From Plantactinospora sp. KBS50 (GTDB taxonomy: Bacteria; Actinomycetota; Actinomycetes; Mycobacteriales; Micromonosporaceae), in contig NZ_CP022961.1 in the NCBI RefSeq assembly GCF_002285795.1, positions 2,980,001-3,044,000 of the forward strand: a stretch of 64,000 nt of DNA, given 5' to 3'. The translations under genes and the position numbers were made by a program. The notes below the pieces were generated by a model. The model saw only the letters and a program-made list of their open reading frames with translations. It was not told the origin of the DNA and ran no database searches. Positions 50,743 to 58,507 of the stretch are shown one piece after another. Every line of letters begins with the position of its first letter. Positions within the stretch are counted from its first letter, which is position 1.

Positions 50743-51236
50743 CGCGAACCCGACCCCCGGTCGTCGTCCTCGCCCTCCACGAAGACGTCGTCGACGTTCA
50801 CGTTGACCTCCGTGACGTCCAGCCCGGTCATGGCGTGCACCCGGTCCATGACGTTGCTGCGGACGGCGTTGGAGATGTCCATGATGCTCTGCCCGTACCA
50901 GGTGACGATGTCCAGGTCGACCGCGGTCTGCCGTTCACCGACCTCGACCGAGACGCCCTGCCGGGAGTCCTGGCTCGCGCCCACCATCCCCTTGAGCTGG
51001 CCGACCCGGCGGCTCAGGCCGCCGCCCATGGCGTACACGCCGGGGATCTCGCGCGCCGCGAAGCCGGCGATCTTCGACACCACGCCGGCCGAGATCCGGG
51101 TACGCCCGTGCTCGGTCACCAACTGCGCCCGTTCGGTGTCGCCGGCGCCGGGCATCCGGTTGGCGGCCGACCGCAGCCGGTCGCCGGTGTTACGGCCGTC
51201 CCCGCGGTGGTCCGTCTCTGTTCGCGTCTGAGTCAT
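50739..51236 (-). CDS. Asp23/Gls24 family envelope stress response protein
   Basis: The 165-residue product has a clear Asp23 core: RTRISAGVVSKIAGFAAREI, PGVYAMGG, VDLDIVTWYGQSIMDISNAV, VNVNVDDVFVEGE. Asp23 proteins form membrane-associated filaments and respond to alkaline or envelope stress. It is the central gene of the cluster, 12 bases after the DUF2273 gene. Confidence 0.9.
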   Translation of the reverse strand: MTQTRTETDHRGDGRNTGDRLRSAANRMPGAGDTERAQLVTEHGRTRISAGVVSKIAGFAAREIPGVYAMGGGLSRRVGQLKGMVGASQDSRQGVSVEVGERQTAVDLDIVTWYGQSIMDISNAVRSNVMDRVHAMTGLDVTEVNVNVDDVFVEGEDDDRGSGSR

Positions 51237-51248
51237 GCCGTTCCCCTC

Positions 51249-51440
51249 TCATCCGCGGCGGCGCTGGGCCGCCGTCCGGTCGAACAGGCCGGCGACCTGC
51301 ACGTCGCCCTCAAGGACGCGGACCACGAGCCAGCCGGCCAGGCCGGCGACCACAGCCCCGGCCGCCGCGCCGAATCCGGCTATCGCCCAGAGGGCGGCGA
51401 TCAGGAAGCCGATCAGAAAGCCGTACTGTTGGCGAGTCAT
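51249..51440 (-). CDS. DUF2273 small membrane protein
   Basis: The 63-residue product has two hydrophobic stretches (FLIGFLIAALWAIAGFGA and AVVAGLAGWLVVRVLEGDV). The ATG at 51440 follows AAGGGA by 7 bases, so it is preferred over a GTG five codons upstream. DUF2273 proteins regularly precede Asp23 genes. It is the first gene of the leftward cluster. Confidence 0.82.
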   Translation of the reverse strand: MTRQQYGFLIGFLIAALWAIAGFGAAAGAVVAGLAGWLVVRVLEGDVQVAGLFDRTAAQRRRG

Positions 51441-51805
51441 CGCATGTCCCTTCACCAGCCGGGCGCCGACGGCCGATCCGGCCGGTCACCGCCCGGGCCA
51501 CCCGGTAGGCGACCCGATCGGTGGATACACCGAGGAGCCGGGAACGAACCCGCCGCCGCCGCCCGTGAATGTGAGCTGGGTCACAATTCCGCGATCTGGC
51601 CCGGATGGCCGCGACAACTGGTCGGCTACCGCGTGGACCGGGACGAACGCGCGTCGCGGGCCGCCCGCAGACACTCCGGCCACCGTCGCCGGCGGCGCCC
51701 GACGATCCGCGGGACCCGGCGCACGACCCCGGCGCATGACCCCGGCGTGCGACCCCGGCGTGCCGCCGCCGGCGTGCCGGCGCCCGGAGGGGGTACGCCG
51801 GTGCC
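51441..51805. other. 365-base gap between divergent genes
   Basis: Must hold the promoter of the Asp23 cluster (leftward) and of the next gene (rightward). Around 51719-51785 short CGACCCCGGCG-like units repeat imperfectly. No RNA gene or operator is evident. Confidence 0.4.
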
Positions 51806-52486
51806 ATGACCGGTACCGTCGGCTCGGACATCGAGCGCAGGAAGCGGATGATGCGGCGACTCCTGGCCGGTGGCCGGGGCTTCGCCGAGGCGTACGGGCT
51901 GCGCGTGACGAACAATCCCGGCAGCCTCTTCCAGGTTCTCTACCTTGCCGTGCTGCTGCGGCGTACCGGCGACGTGGGCCGGGCCACGGCCACCGCGCGC
52001 GGGCTGCGCGACCGCGGCTGGGACACCCCGGCGCGGCTGGCCCGCTCGCTCGCCGAGGACCGTGCGGCCCTGCTGCGGGAGTACGGCTGGCGCGGCGGTG
52101 CCGCCATGGAACTCTCCGTCCTGCTCGGCGACCTCGCCCAGGCGCTGGTCCGGCGCTACCGCGGCGACCTGCGGCGGGTCCGGGTCGCGGCGCGGTACCG
52201 GCCGGACCGGGAACGTGCCCTGCTCACCGCGCTGCCGGCGGTGGACGACGGGGTGGTCGAGCTGTTCCTGCGCGAGGCGCAGGCGCTGTGGCCGGAGTCC
52301 GGGCCGGTGGCCGACCGGCGGGCCCTCGCGGCCGCCCGCAAGCTTGGCCTCGGCCGCAACCTGCGGGACCTGGTCGCCCTGGCCGGCTCGCGCGAGTCCG
52401 AGCGGTTCGCCTGGTTCGTCGGCGCGCTGGCCCGTACCGACGCCGAGAACGCCTACGGCCCGCTGCGCGCCGGCGCCCTCGGCTGA
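51806..52486 (+). CDS. HhH-GPD/endonuclease III-like protein, probably degenerate
   Basis: The 226-residue helical product has the outline of actinomycete endonuclease III-like proteins: NPGSLFQVLYLAVLLRRTGD, a Y-GDLR-type strand (RRYRGDLRRVRVAARYRPDR) and ELFLREAQALWPE. The helix-hairpin-helix loop expected before the last motif (G-x-G-P-x-G-A) reads LPAVDDGVVE, and neither a catalytic Lys nor the 4Fe-4S cysteines are visible. It may bind DNA without glycosylase activity. The assignment rests on pattern memory. Confidence 0.5.
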   Translation: MTGTVGSDIERRKRMMRRLLAGGRGFAEAYGLRVTNNPGSLFQVLYLAVLLRRTGDVGRATATARGLRDRGWDTPARLARSLAEDRAALLREYGWRGGAAMELSVLLGDLAQALVRRYRGDLRRVRVAARYRPDRERALLTALPAVDDGVVELFLREAQALWPESGPVADRRALAAARKLGLGRNLRDLVALAGSRESERFAWFVGALARTDAENAYGPLRAGALG

Positions 52487-52514
52487 CTGTGGGGATGGCG
52501 GGGTCGGTCCCGTC

Positions 52515-52600
52515 CGTGGCGCCGACCCGCCCGTGGCGCCGACCCGCCCGTGGCGCCGACCCGCCCGTGGCGCCGACCCGCCCGTGGCGCCGACCCGTCC
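52515..52600. repeat. Five tandem copies of a 17-bp repeat
   Basis: Units start at 52515, 52532, 52549, 52566 and 52583 (core CGTGGCGCCGACCCGCC). The period is not a multiple of three and the array lies just past a stop codon, so it is non-coding. Confidence 0.9.
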
Positions 52601-52656
52601 GCGGCCTCCGCCACGGGGGCGGGTGTCTCGACTGCCGGACAAGTCCGGGCATTCTC

Positions 52657-52691
52657 GTCCCATCGGACGATGCGCCCTCGTACGATGGGAC
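52657..52691. other. Inverted repeat in a 454-base gap (52487-52940)
   Basis: GTCCCATCG (52657-52665) and CGATGGGAC (52683-52691) pair perfectly around 17 bases. This could be a terminator for the upstream gene or a binding site. Apart from it and the 17-bp array, nothing else is supported in this gap. Confidence 0.45.
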
Positions 52692-52940
52692 CGGTAGCAG
52701 TGCCGGCCCGGTGCCGGGCCGGCGGGCCGCCATCCGGCGGGTGCGCCCGGTTCGGGTGCCCGGAGATCGCCGGGGCGCGGTCGGACGTGGTGCCCTGGCA
52801 TGCCTGCCGGGCTTGCCGGGCACCTCGTCCGACCTCCCAGGCTCGCAGGCGCGGCGCGGGGAACCAGCCCGCCGTCCGGGCCATACCCCGGATCCACCGC
52901 GTGAACACCCCGCCCGGCCGATCCGGCCCGGAGGATCCGG

Positions 52941-53633
52941 TCAGTGGACCAGGCCGGCCAGCAGGTTGATGGTGACCGCGATGATCACGGCGCCGAACAG
53001 GTACGACAGCAGCGCATGCCACAGCGCCGTGCGGCGGATCTCCGGCATCGTCAGGTTGGTGTCGGAGACCTGGAAGGTCATCCCGATGGTGAAGGCCACG
53101 TAGGCGAAGTCCGAGTAGCGCGGCGGCATGCCCTGGTTGAAGTTGATGCCACCGTCGATTCCGGTGTAGTACAGCCGGGCGTAGCGGGCGGTGAAGACGG
53201 TGTGCACGGTCGCCCAGGAGATCAGCACGCTGATCACCGCCACGCTGATCTGGATCTGCTCGGCCCCGCCGCGGTGCGCCTTGGCGCCGGTCAGCACGAA
53301 CGCCACCGCCAGCAGGCTGGCCAGGCAGGCCGACAGCAGCAGCCCCTCCCGCGAGCCGCGGCCCGGGTCCTCCAGCACGGCCAGTCGCGCGGTCCGGGCC
53401 GGATTCAGCGGGCCGATCCGGATCCAGGTGCGGGCCAGGTAGACCAGCGCGGCCACGTCCCAGCCGACCAGCGGCGCCAGCAGGATCGAGAAGAAGCGCG
53501 CGAAGCACAGCCCGGCACCGATCCCCACCAGGCTCATGCTGACCAGGTGGGCCGGCGCGTGCGCCGGGCGGCCCCGCAGCGGGCGCAGCCTTCCGCGGGC
53601 GGATCGCGGCTGGTCCTCCAGACGGCGTGCCAC
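52941..53633 (-). CDS. DUF1345 membrane protein
   Basis: The 230-residue product has about six membrane segments. The core LVGWDVAALVYLARTW and the C-terminal PPRYSDFAYVAFTIGMTFQV, then SDTNLTMPEIRRTALWHALL, define DUF1345. Function unknown. No operon partner. Confidence 0.85.
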   Translation of the reverse strand: MARRLEDQPRSARGRLRPLRGRPAHAPAHLVSMSLVGIGAGLCFARFFSILLAPLVGWDVAALVYLARTWIRIGPLNPARTARLAVLEDPGRGSREGLLLSACLASLLAVAFVLTGAKAHRGGAEQIQISVAVISVLISWATVHTVFTARYARLYYTGIDGGINFNQGMPPRYSDFAYVAFTIGMTFQVSDTNLTMPEIRRTALWHALLSYLFGAVIIAVTINLLAGLVH

Positions 53634-53863
53634 CGGGGGCGGTCAGCCGGGCCGCAGGTCCCGGGCCACCCGTTGGTGCCGGATCACCCGCTGACTGGTC
53701 GCCATGTCGCCCCGCCCTCGCTCCCGCTCGCCGCGCCCCGCGGGCGCTCGCCGCGCGCATACCCGCCGCCGGCCCGGTCACGCCTTGGCGGTTGCCGGTT
53801 GCCGGCGCCCGGACGGTGCGGCGTCCGGTCGTTAGCGGCGGTGGAGCGCGGGTACCCGCCGCC

Positions 53864-54262
53864 ATGAACTACGACACCTTCGTGGATCTCGTCTCGCGCC
53901 GCGCGCGGGTGCCGAGCGAGCAGGCCGTCGAGCTGAGCCGGGCCACCCTGGAGACGCTGAACGACCGGTTGACCGCGGGGGAGGCGCTGGACCTCGCCGC
54001 GCAACTGCCGCTACCGCTGCAGGGGCTGCTGCGACCCCCCGACGAGCAGGCCGAGCACTTCGACGCCGCCGAGTTCGCCCGCCGGGTGGCCGAGCGGGCC
54101 GGGGTGACCGAACCGGCGGCCCGGGACGCCGTACGGGCGCTGTTCGAAACCCTGCACGAGGCGGTCACCGGCGACGAGTTCAACGAGTTGGTGGCCCGGC
54201 TGCCGGACGACTACCAGGCGATGATCGAACCGTCGCCGGCCCGGGTGGTCCGGCACTCCTGA
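53864..54262 (+). CDS. DUF2267 protein
   Basis: The 132-residue product is made of two short helical DUF2267 repeats: MNYDTFVDLVSRRARVPSEQ with LAAQLPLPLQGLLR, then FARRVAERAGVTEPAARDAV with ELVARLPDDYQAMIEP. Members often sit with stress genes. Function unknown. A related two-repeat domain occurs in the protein at 62502-63344. Confidence 0.85.
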   Translation: MNYDTFVDLVSRRARVPSEQAVELSRATLETLNDRLTAGEALDLAAQLPLPLQGLLRPPDEQAEHFDAAEFARRVAERAGVTEPAARDAVRALFETLHEAVTGDEFNELVARLPDDYQAMIEPSPARVVRHS

Positions 54263-54316
54263 CCGGACCGCCGCTTCGTCGGGCCGCCGGCGCCGGCCGG
54301 ACTGCCGGCTCCCGCG

Positions 54317-55477
54317 TCAGGCCACGGCGCCGTCGGCGCGCAGCGTCGCGATCCGCTCCGCGGACAGGCCGAGTTCGCCGAGCACCGCGGCGGTGTGCTC
54401 GCCGGGATGCGGTGGCGGCCGGCGTACCGCACCGGGGGTACGGCTGAACCGCGGCGCCGGCGCCGGCTGGCTGATCCCGCCGGGCGCCACGAACGTGCCG
54501 CGGGCGCTCAGGTGCGGATGCCCGGGTGCCTCGTCCCAGTCCAGCACCGGGGCCACGCACGCGTCGCCGCCGGCCAGCAGCCGCGCCCACTCGTCCCGGG
54601 TCCGGCTGCGGAACAGCCGTGCCCAGTGCTCGCGGGCGGCCGGCCACTGCGCCGGGTCGGTGCGGTCCCGCCCCTCGCCCTCCGGCGGTTCGAATCCGGT
54701 ACGCCGGACCAGCTCGGCGTAGAAGCGCGGCTCCAGCGCACCCACCGCCAGGTGCCGGCCGTCCTTGCACTCGTACGTCGTGTAGAACGGCGCCGCGCCG
54801 TCGAGCAGGTTGACCCCGCGGGCGTCCTGCCACATCCCCATCCGGCGCAGCGCGTGGATCTGGGTGGTCAGCAGCGCCGTGCCGTCCACGATCGCCGCGT
54901 CGATCACCTGTCCGGCGCCGCCCGCGTACAGCGCGCAGACCACGCCGAAGGCCAGCACCATGCCGCCGCCGCCGAAGTCGCCCAGCAGGTTCATCGGCGG
55001 CACCGGCGGCTCACCGGGGCGGCCGATGCCGTGCAGGGCGCCGGTCAGCGCCAGATAGTCGATGTCGTGCCCGGCCGCCGGGGCGTAGGGACCGTCCTGG
55101 CCCCAGCCGGTCATCCGGCCGTACACCAGTTCCGGGTTCACCGCGTGGCAGTCCGCCGGTCCCAGGCCGAGCCGCTCGGTGACGCCCGGCCGGAAGCCCT
55201 CCAGCAGCACGTGCGCGCGCCGCACCAGGCTCAGCACCACGTCCCGGCCGGCCGGCTCCTTCAGGTCCACCCCGATCGAGCGGCGGCCCCGGTTCAGCAG
55301 GTCCGGGTGCGGCGTGCCGAACAGCTCCGGACGTACCTCGGTGGCCCGGTCCACCCGGATGACGTCGGCACCCATGTCGGCCAGCAGCATGGCGGTGAAG
55401 GGGCCGGGACCGATGCCGGCCAGCTCGACCACGCGCACGCCGGCCAGCGGTCCGGCCGCCGGGGTGTCCTCGATCAC
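54317..55477 (-). CDS. CaiB/BaiF-family CoA transferase or alpha-methylacyl-CoA racemase
   Basis: The 386-residue product has LAGVRVVELAGIGPGPFTAM, the family Asp/Arg region RVDRATEVRPELFG, RRSIGVDLKEPAGRDVVLSL and AGHDIDYLALTGALHGIGRP, closest to alpha-methylacyl-CoA racemase (Amacr). The catalytic His/Asp pair (AAGHDIDY) fits racemases. It would act on branched or bile-acid-type acyl-CoAs. The GTG start at 55477 is the only sensible one. It diverges from terC. Confidence 0.82.
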   Translation of the reverse strand: MIEDTPAAGPLAGVRVVELAGIGPGPFTAMLLADMGADVIRVDRATEVRPELFGTPHPDLLNRGRRSIGVDLKEPAGRDVVLSLVRRAHVLLEGFRPGVTERLGLGPADCHAVNPELVYGRMTGWGQDGPYAPAAGHDIDYLALTGALHGIGRPGEPPVPPMNLLGDFGGGGMVLAFGVVCALYAGGAGQVIDAAIVDGTALLTTQIHALRRMGMWQDARGVNLLDGAAPFYTTYECKDGRHLAVGALEPRFYAELVRRTGFEPPEGEGRDRTDPAQWPAAREHWARLFRSRTRDEWARLLAGGDACVAPVLDWDEAPGHPHLSARGTFVAPGGISQPAPAPRFSRTPGAVRRPPPHPGEHTAAVLGELGLSAERIATLRADGAVA

Positions 55478-55552
55478 CGGGACACCATAGGCCACCGGCG
55501 GCACGGCCGCGTCGCTTGCCGTCCCGGCCGGGACTCGCCTACCGTTACCGGG

Positions 55553-55647
55553 CGAGGGGAGTACTTCCCACGAACCATTCCGGTCAGTACGGCGCCGCCC
55601 GCGGCGCCCCGGGTGGTTGTCCGCCCCGGCGGATGAAGGAGACCTCG
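55553..55647 (+). ncRNA. Candidate yybP-ykoY (manganese) riboswitch upstream of terC
   Basis: The leader of the TerC gene contains CGAGGGGAGTA (from 55553) and GGAGACCTCGG (from 55638), which match the conserved GGGGAGUA and GAGACCU elements of the yybP-ykoY aptamer. CGAGG and CCTCG can pair as the closing helix. Between them a GC hairpin (GGCGCCGCCCGCGGCGCC) could be an internal stem. TerC genes are among the best known targets of this Mn2+ riboswitch. No covariance model was run. Confidence 0.6.
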
Positions 55648-55678
55648 GACATTTCACCATGTTCGAGGAGGCATCCCC

Positions 55679-56692
55679 GTGACCGGTTCGTCGCAGCTCG
55701 ACGGTTGGCCGCAGACGTCCATCCTGGCCCTGGATTCGGTCGGCACCCCCGCGCTCTGGGCGGTGACCATCGGCGGGGTGCTGGCGCTGCTGGTCCTGGA
55801 CTTTCTGATCACCCGGCGCCCGCACGAGGTGTCGCTGCGCGAGGCGGTCGGCTGGTCGATCTTCTACATCGCGCTGCCGCTGGCCTTCGCGGTGTTCGTC
55901 TGGCTCCGGTACGACTCCGAACGCGGGCTGGAGTACCTCACCGGCTACCTGGTCGAGAAGTCGCTGTCGGTGGACAACCTGTTCGTCTTCATGCTGCTGC
56001 TGGCGGCGTTCGCGGTGCCGGCCGTGCTGGCCCAGCGGGTGCTGCTGTACGGCATCGCCGGCGCGCTGGTGCTGCGCGGGGTCTTCATCGCGGTCGGCGC
56101 CGCCGCCCTGGAGACGCTGGACTGGGCCTTCCTGCTGTTCGCCGCGATCCTGATCGCCACGGCCGGCAAGCTGCTGCGGGACGCGCTCGCCGGGCACGAC
56201 CAGCAGGTCGACGTCTCCGCCATGCGCTCGGTGCGGCTGCTGCGCCGGCTCATGCCGGTCACCGACGACTACCACGGCCCGGCGCTGACCACCCGGATCG
56301 GCGGCCGCCGGGCGCTCACCCCGCTGGCGCTCGTGGTGGTCGCGGTGCTCGGTGCCGACGTGGTCTTCGCGGTCGACTCGGTGCCCGCGGTGTACGGCAT
56401 CACCGAGGATCCGTACCTGGTCTTCACGACCAACGCCTTCGCCCTGCTCGGCCTGCGGGCGCTGTACTTCGTGCTGCACGCGGCGCTGAGCCGGTTGGTG
56501 CACCTGAGCTACGGCCTGGCGGTCATCCTGGCGTTCATCGGGGTCAAGCTGGGACTGCACTGGGCCCACGGGGTGTGGCCGGGCGTGCCGCAGATCCCCA
56601 CCCCGGCCTCGCTCGGCGTGATCATCGGGGTCCTGGCCGTGGTGACGGCGACCAGCCTGCGGGCCACCCGCGCTCCGGCCGCCGAGCGCTGA
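55679..56692 (+). CDS. TerC family membrane protein (probable metal exporter)
   Basis: The 337-residue product starts at a GTG 7 bases after GAGGAG and has about nine membrane segments. Acidic motifs typical of TerC are present: VEKSLSVDNLFVFMLLLAAF and GADVVFAVDSVPAVYGITED. TerC/Alx/MeeY proteins export Mn2+ during metalation of secreted proteins. The likely Mn2+ riboswitch in its leader supports that role over tellurite resistance. Confidence 0.9.
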   Translation: MTGSSQLDGWPQTSILALDSVGTPALWAVTIGGVLALLVLDFLITRRPHEVSLREAVGWSIFYIALPLAFAVFVWLRYDSERGLEYLTGYLVEKSLSVDNLFVFMLLLAAFAVPAVLAQRVLLYGIAGALVLRGVFIAVGAAALETLDWAFLLFAAILIATAGKLLRDALAGHDQQVDVSAMRSVRLLRRLMPVTDDYHGPALTTRIGGRRALTPLALVVVAVLGADVVFAVDSVPAVYGITEDPYLVFTTNAFALLGLRALYFVLHAALSRLVHLSYGLAVILAFIGVKLGLHWAHGVWPGVPQIPTPASLGVIIGVLAVVTATSLRATRAPAAER

Positions 56693-56809
56693 CCATCTCC
56701 GGCCGCGCCCCGGGTGCCGGGTTCCGGCCGGCCGGAGCGCGCCGGGTGCCGACCGACCGGTTCCGGTCCCCTGCTGCGCGGGCACCGGGCCGGGTGATAG
56801 GACTAGCGG

Positions 56810-57409
56810 GTGGGCATCGTGTCACCCGGCTTCACCGGCCGGCGGCGGACCGAGCGGCCGGAGCTGCCGCCCGGCCAGTATCTGGTTGAGGATTTTCCGG
56901 TGCTGTCGGCCGGCCCCACCCCCCGGGTGCCGCTGGACGAGTGGGAGCTGGTGATCTCCACGGAGACCGGCGCCGAGTTCCGGTGGAGCTGGCCGGAGTT
57001 CCTGGCCCTGCCGGCGCAGACGCCGACCGTGGACATCCACTGCGTGACCCGGTGGTCCAAACTCGGCACCCGGTGGACCGGCGTCTCGCTGGACGTGCTG
57101 CTGGACGGCGTGGACACCGCCGCCGACTACGCGCTCGCGCACTCCTACGGCGGCTACACCACCAACCTGCCGCTGGACGACCTGCGCGGCGGCCAGGCCT
57201 GGGTGGCGTACCGGTTCGACGACGAGGACCTGCCGGGCGAGCACGGCGGGCCGGCGCGGCTGCTGGTCCCGCACCTGTACCTCTGGAAGTCCGCCAAGTG
57301 GCTGCGCGGCATCCGGCTGACGGTTTCCGACGAGCCGGGCTTCTGGGAGACCGCCGGCTACCACGACTACGGTGACCCGTGGCGCGAGCAGCGGTACCAG
57401 GGCGACTGA
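56810..57409 (+). CDS. Molybdopterin-dependent oxidoreductase (sulfite oxidase-like fold)
   Basis: The 199-residue product is one sulfite-oxidase-type Moco domain: PGQYLVEDFPVLSAGPTPRV, the Mo-coordinating Cys in VDIHCVTRWSKLGTRWTGV, HSYGGYTTNLPL and GGPARLLVPHLYLWKSAKWL. There is no Tat signal, so it is cytoplasmic, unlike YedY/MsrP. The GTG lacks a clear ribosome binding site. It overlaps the flavin oxidoreductase by 31 bases; the two likely form an electron-transfer pair. Confidence 0.85.
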   Translation: MGIVSPGFTGRRRTERPELPPGQYLVEDFPVLSAGPTPRVPLDEWELVISTETGAEFRWSWPEFLALPAQTPTVDIHCVTRWSKLGTRWTGVSLDVLLDGVDTAADYALAHSYGGYTTNLPLDDLRGGQAWVAYRFDDEDLPGEHGGPARLLVPHLYLWKSAKWLRGIRLTVSDEPGFWETAGYHDYGDPWREQRYQGD

Positions 57410-58143
57410 GCAACCGGCTCGGCTGGCGGGTGGCGCGCCTGGTCGAGCACCGCGTCGAGACGCCCACCGCCGCCACGCTGGTGCTGGAGGTGCCGGACTG
57501 GCCGGGCCACCTCCCCGGGCAGCACGTGGACATCCGGCTCACCGCCGCCGACGGCTACCGCGCCGAACGGGCCTACTCGCTGGCCGCGCCCGCCGAGGGC
57601 AACCGGATAGAACTCACCGTGCAGCGGGTGCCCGACGGCGAGGTCTCGCCGTACCTGCTGGAGGTCTTCGCCGCCGGTGACCCGGTGGAGGTCCGCGGCC
57701 CGGTGGGCGGGTGGTTCGTCTGGCGGCCCACGGACACCACGCCGGTGCTGCTGGTGGCCGGCGGGTCGGGGATCGTGCCGCTGATGTCGATGGTCCGCGC
57801 CCGGCGGGCGGCCGGCAGCCGGGTGCCGTTCCGGTTGATCTACTCGGCGCGGTCGCCGGCGGACGTGTGCTACGCCGCGGAGCTGCGCCGGCGCGCCCGG
57901 GACGACATGGGCCTGGACGTGTTCCACATCTTCACCCGGGAGGCCCCCGAGGACCGGCCGGCACCGCCGCGCCGCATCTGCACGGCCGACCTCTCCACCA
58001 ACGGCTGGCCGCCGTCGTTCGAGCCGGCCTGCTACGTCTGCGGGCCGACCGGCTTCGTCGAGACGGTCGCGGACATCCTCGTCGCGCTCGGCCACGACCC
58101 CCGCCGGGTACGCACCGAGCGGTTCGGACCTACGGGAGGATGA
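57379..58143 (+). CDS. FAD/NAD(P)-binding oxidoreductase (ferredoxin reductase type)
   Basis: The 254-residue product has the FNR-like layout: FAD-binding RAYSLAAP, GGWFVW, then the NAD(P) domain with VAGGSGIVPLMSMVRARR and the C-terminal YVCGPTGFVETVADIL. No iron-sulfur domain. Overlapping the molybdenum protein gene by 31 bases, it is probably its NAD(P)H-linked reductase. The start could also be a GTG about 50 bases downstream, which would remove the overlap. Confidence 0.88.
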   Translation: MARAAVPGRLSNRLGWRVARLVEHRVETPTAATLVLEVPDWPGHLPGQHVDIRLTAADGYRAERAYSLAAPAEGNRIELTVQRVPDGEVSPYLLEVFAAGDPVEVRGPVGGWFVWRPTDTTPVLLVAGGSGIVPLMSMVRARRAAGSRVPFRLIYSARSPADVCYAAELRRRARDDMGLDVFHIFTREAPEDRPAPPRRICTADLSTNGWPPSFEPACYVCGPTGFVETVADILVALGHDPRRVRTERFGPTGG

Positions 58144-58144
58144 C

Positions 58145-58420
58145 ATGGACGACGGCGAGTACCTGGACGGCAACATGCTGGCCGGCCCGCTCCGGGAGAT
58201 CTTCGCGGTGGAGGTGTCGACGGCGACCGGCCGGTGCGCCAGTTGCGGCCTGACCGGGCCGCTGGCCGACCTGCGGGTGTACGCGAACGCTCCGGGGCTG
58301 GTGGCCCGCTGTCCGGGGTGCACGGAGGTGATCCTGCGGGTGGTCCGGGCTCCCGGCAGCGCCTGGCTGGACCTGCGTGGGGCCACCTTCCTCCAGGTCC
58401 CGTTGCCCGCCGAGGGCTGA
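58145..58420 (+). CDS. DUF6510 zinc-ribbon-like protein
   Basis: The 91-residue product starts 1 base after the flavoprotein stop, behind GGAGGA. Two Cys pairs (CASC and CPGC, about 25 residues apart) could bind zinc. It regularly follows this molybdenum/flavin pair in actinomycetes, suggesting an accessory role. Function unknown. Confidence 0.8.
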   Translation: MDDGEYLDGNMLAGPLREIFAVEVSTATGRCASCGLTGPLADLRVYANAPGLVARCPGCTEVILRVVRAPGSAWLDLRGATFLQVPLPAEG

Positions 58421-58461
58421 CCCGCCGCCGACCGCCGGGCCGGCGGCCGGCGGCGGCTGGT

Positions 58462-58504
58462 CCGGCGAGGGCTGATCCGCGCTGCGCGGATCAGCCCTCG
58501 CCGG
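58462..58504. terminator. Bidirectional terminator, 20-bp perfect stem
   Basis: Arms 58462-58481 and 58485-58504 (CCGGCGAGGGCTGATCCGCG and its complement) surround a CTG loop. It separates the DUF6510 gene from the convergent surface-protein gene, whose stop is 3 bases away. Confidence 0.9.
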
Positions 58505-58507
58505 CGA

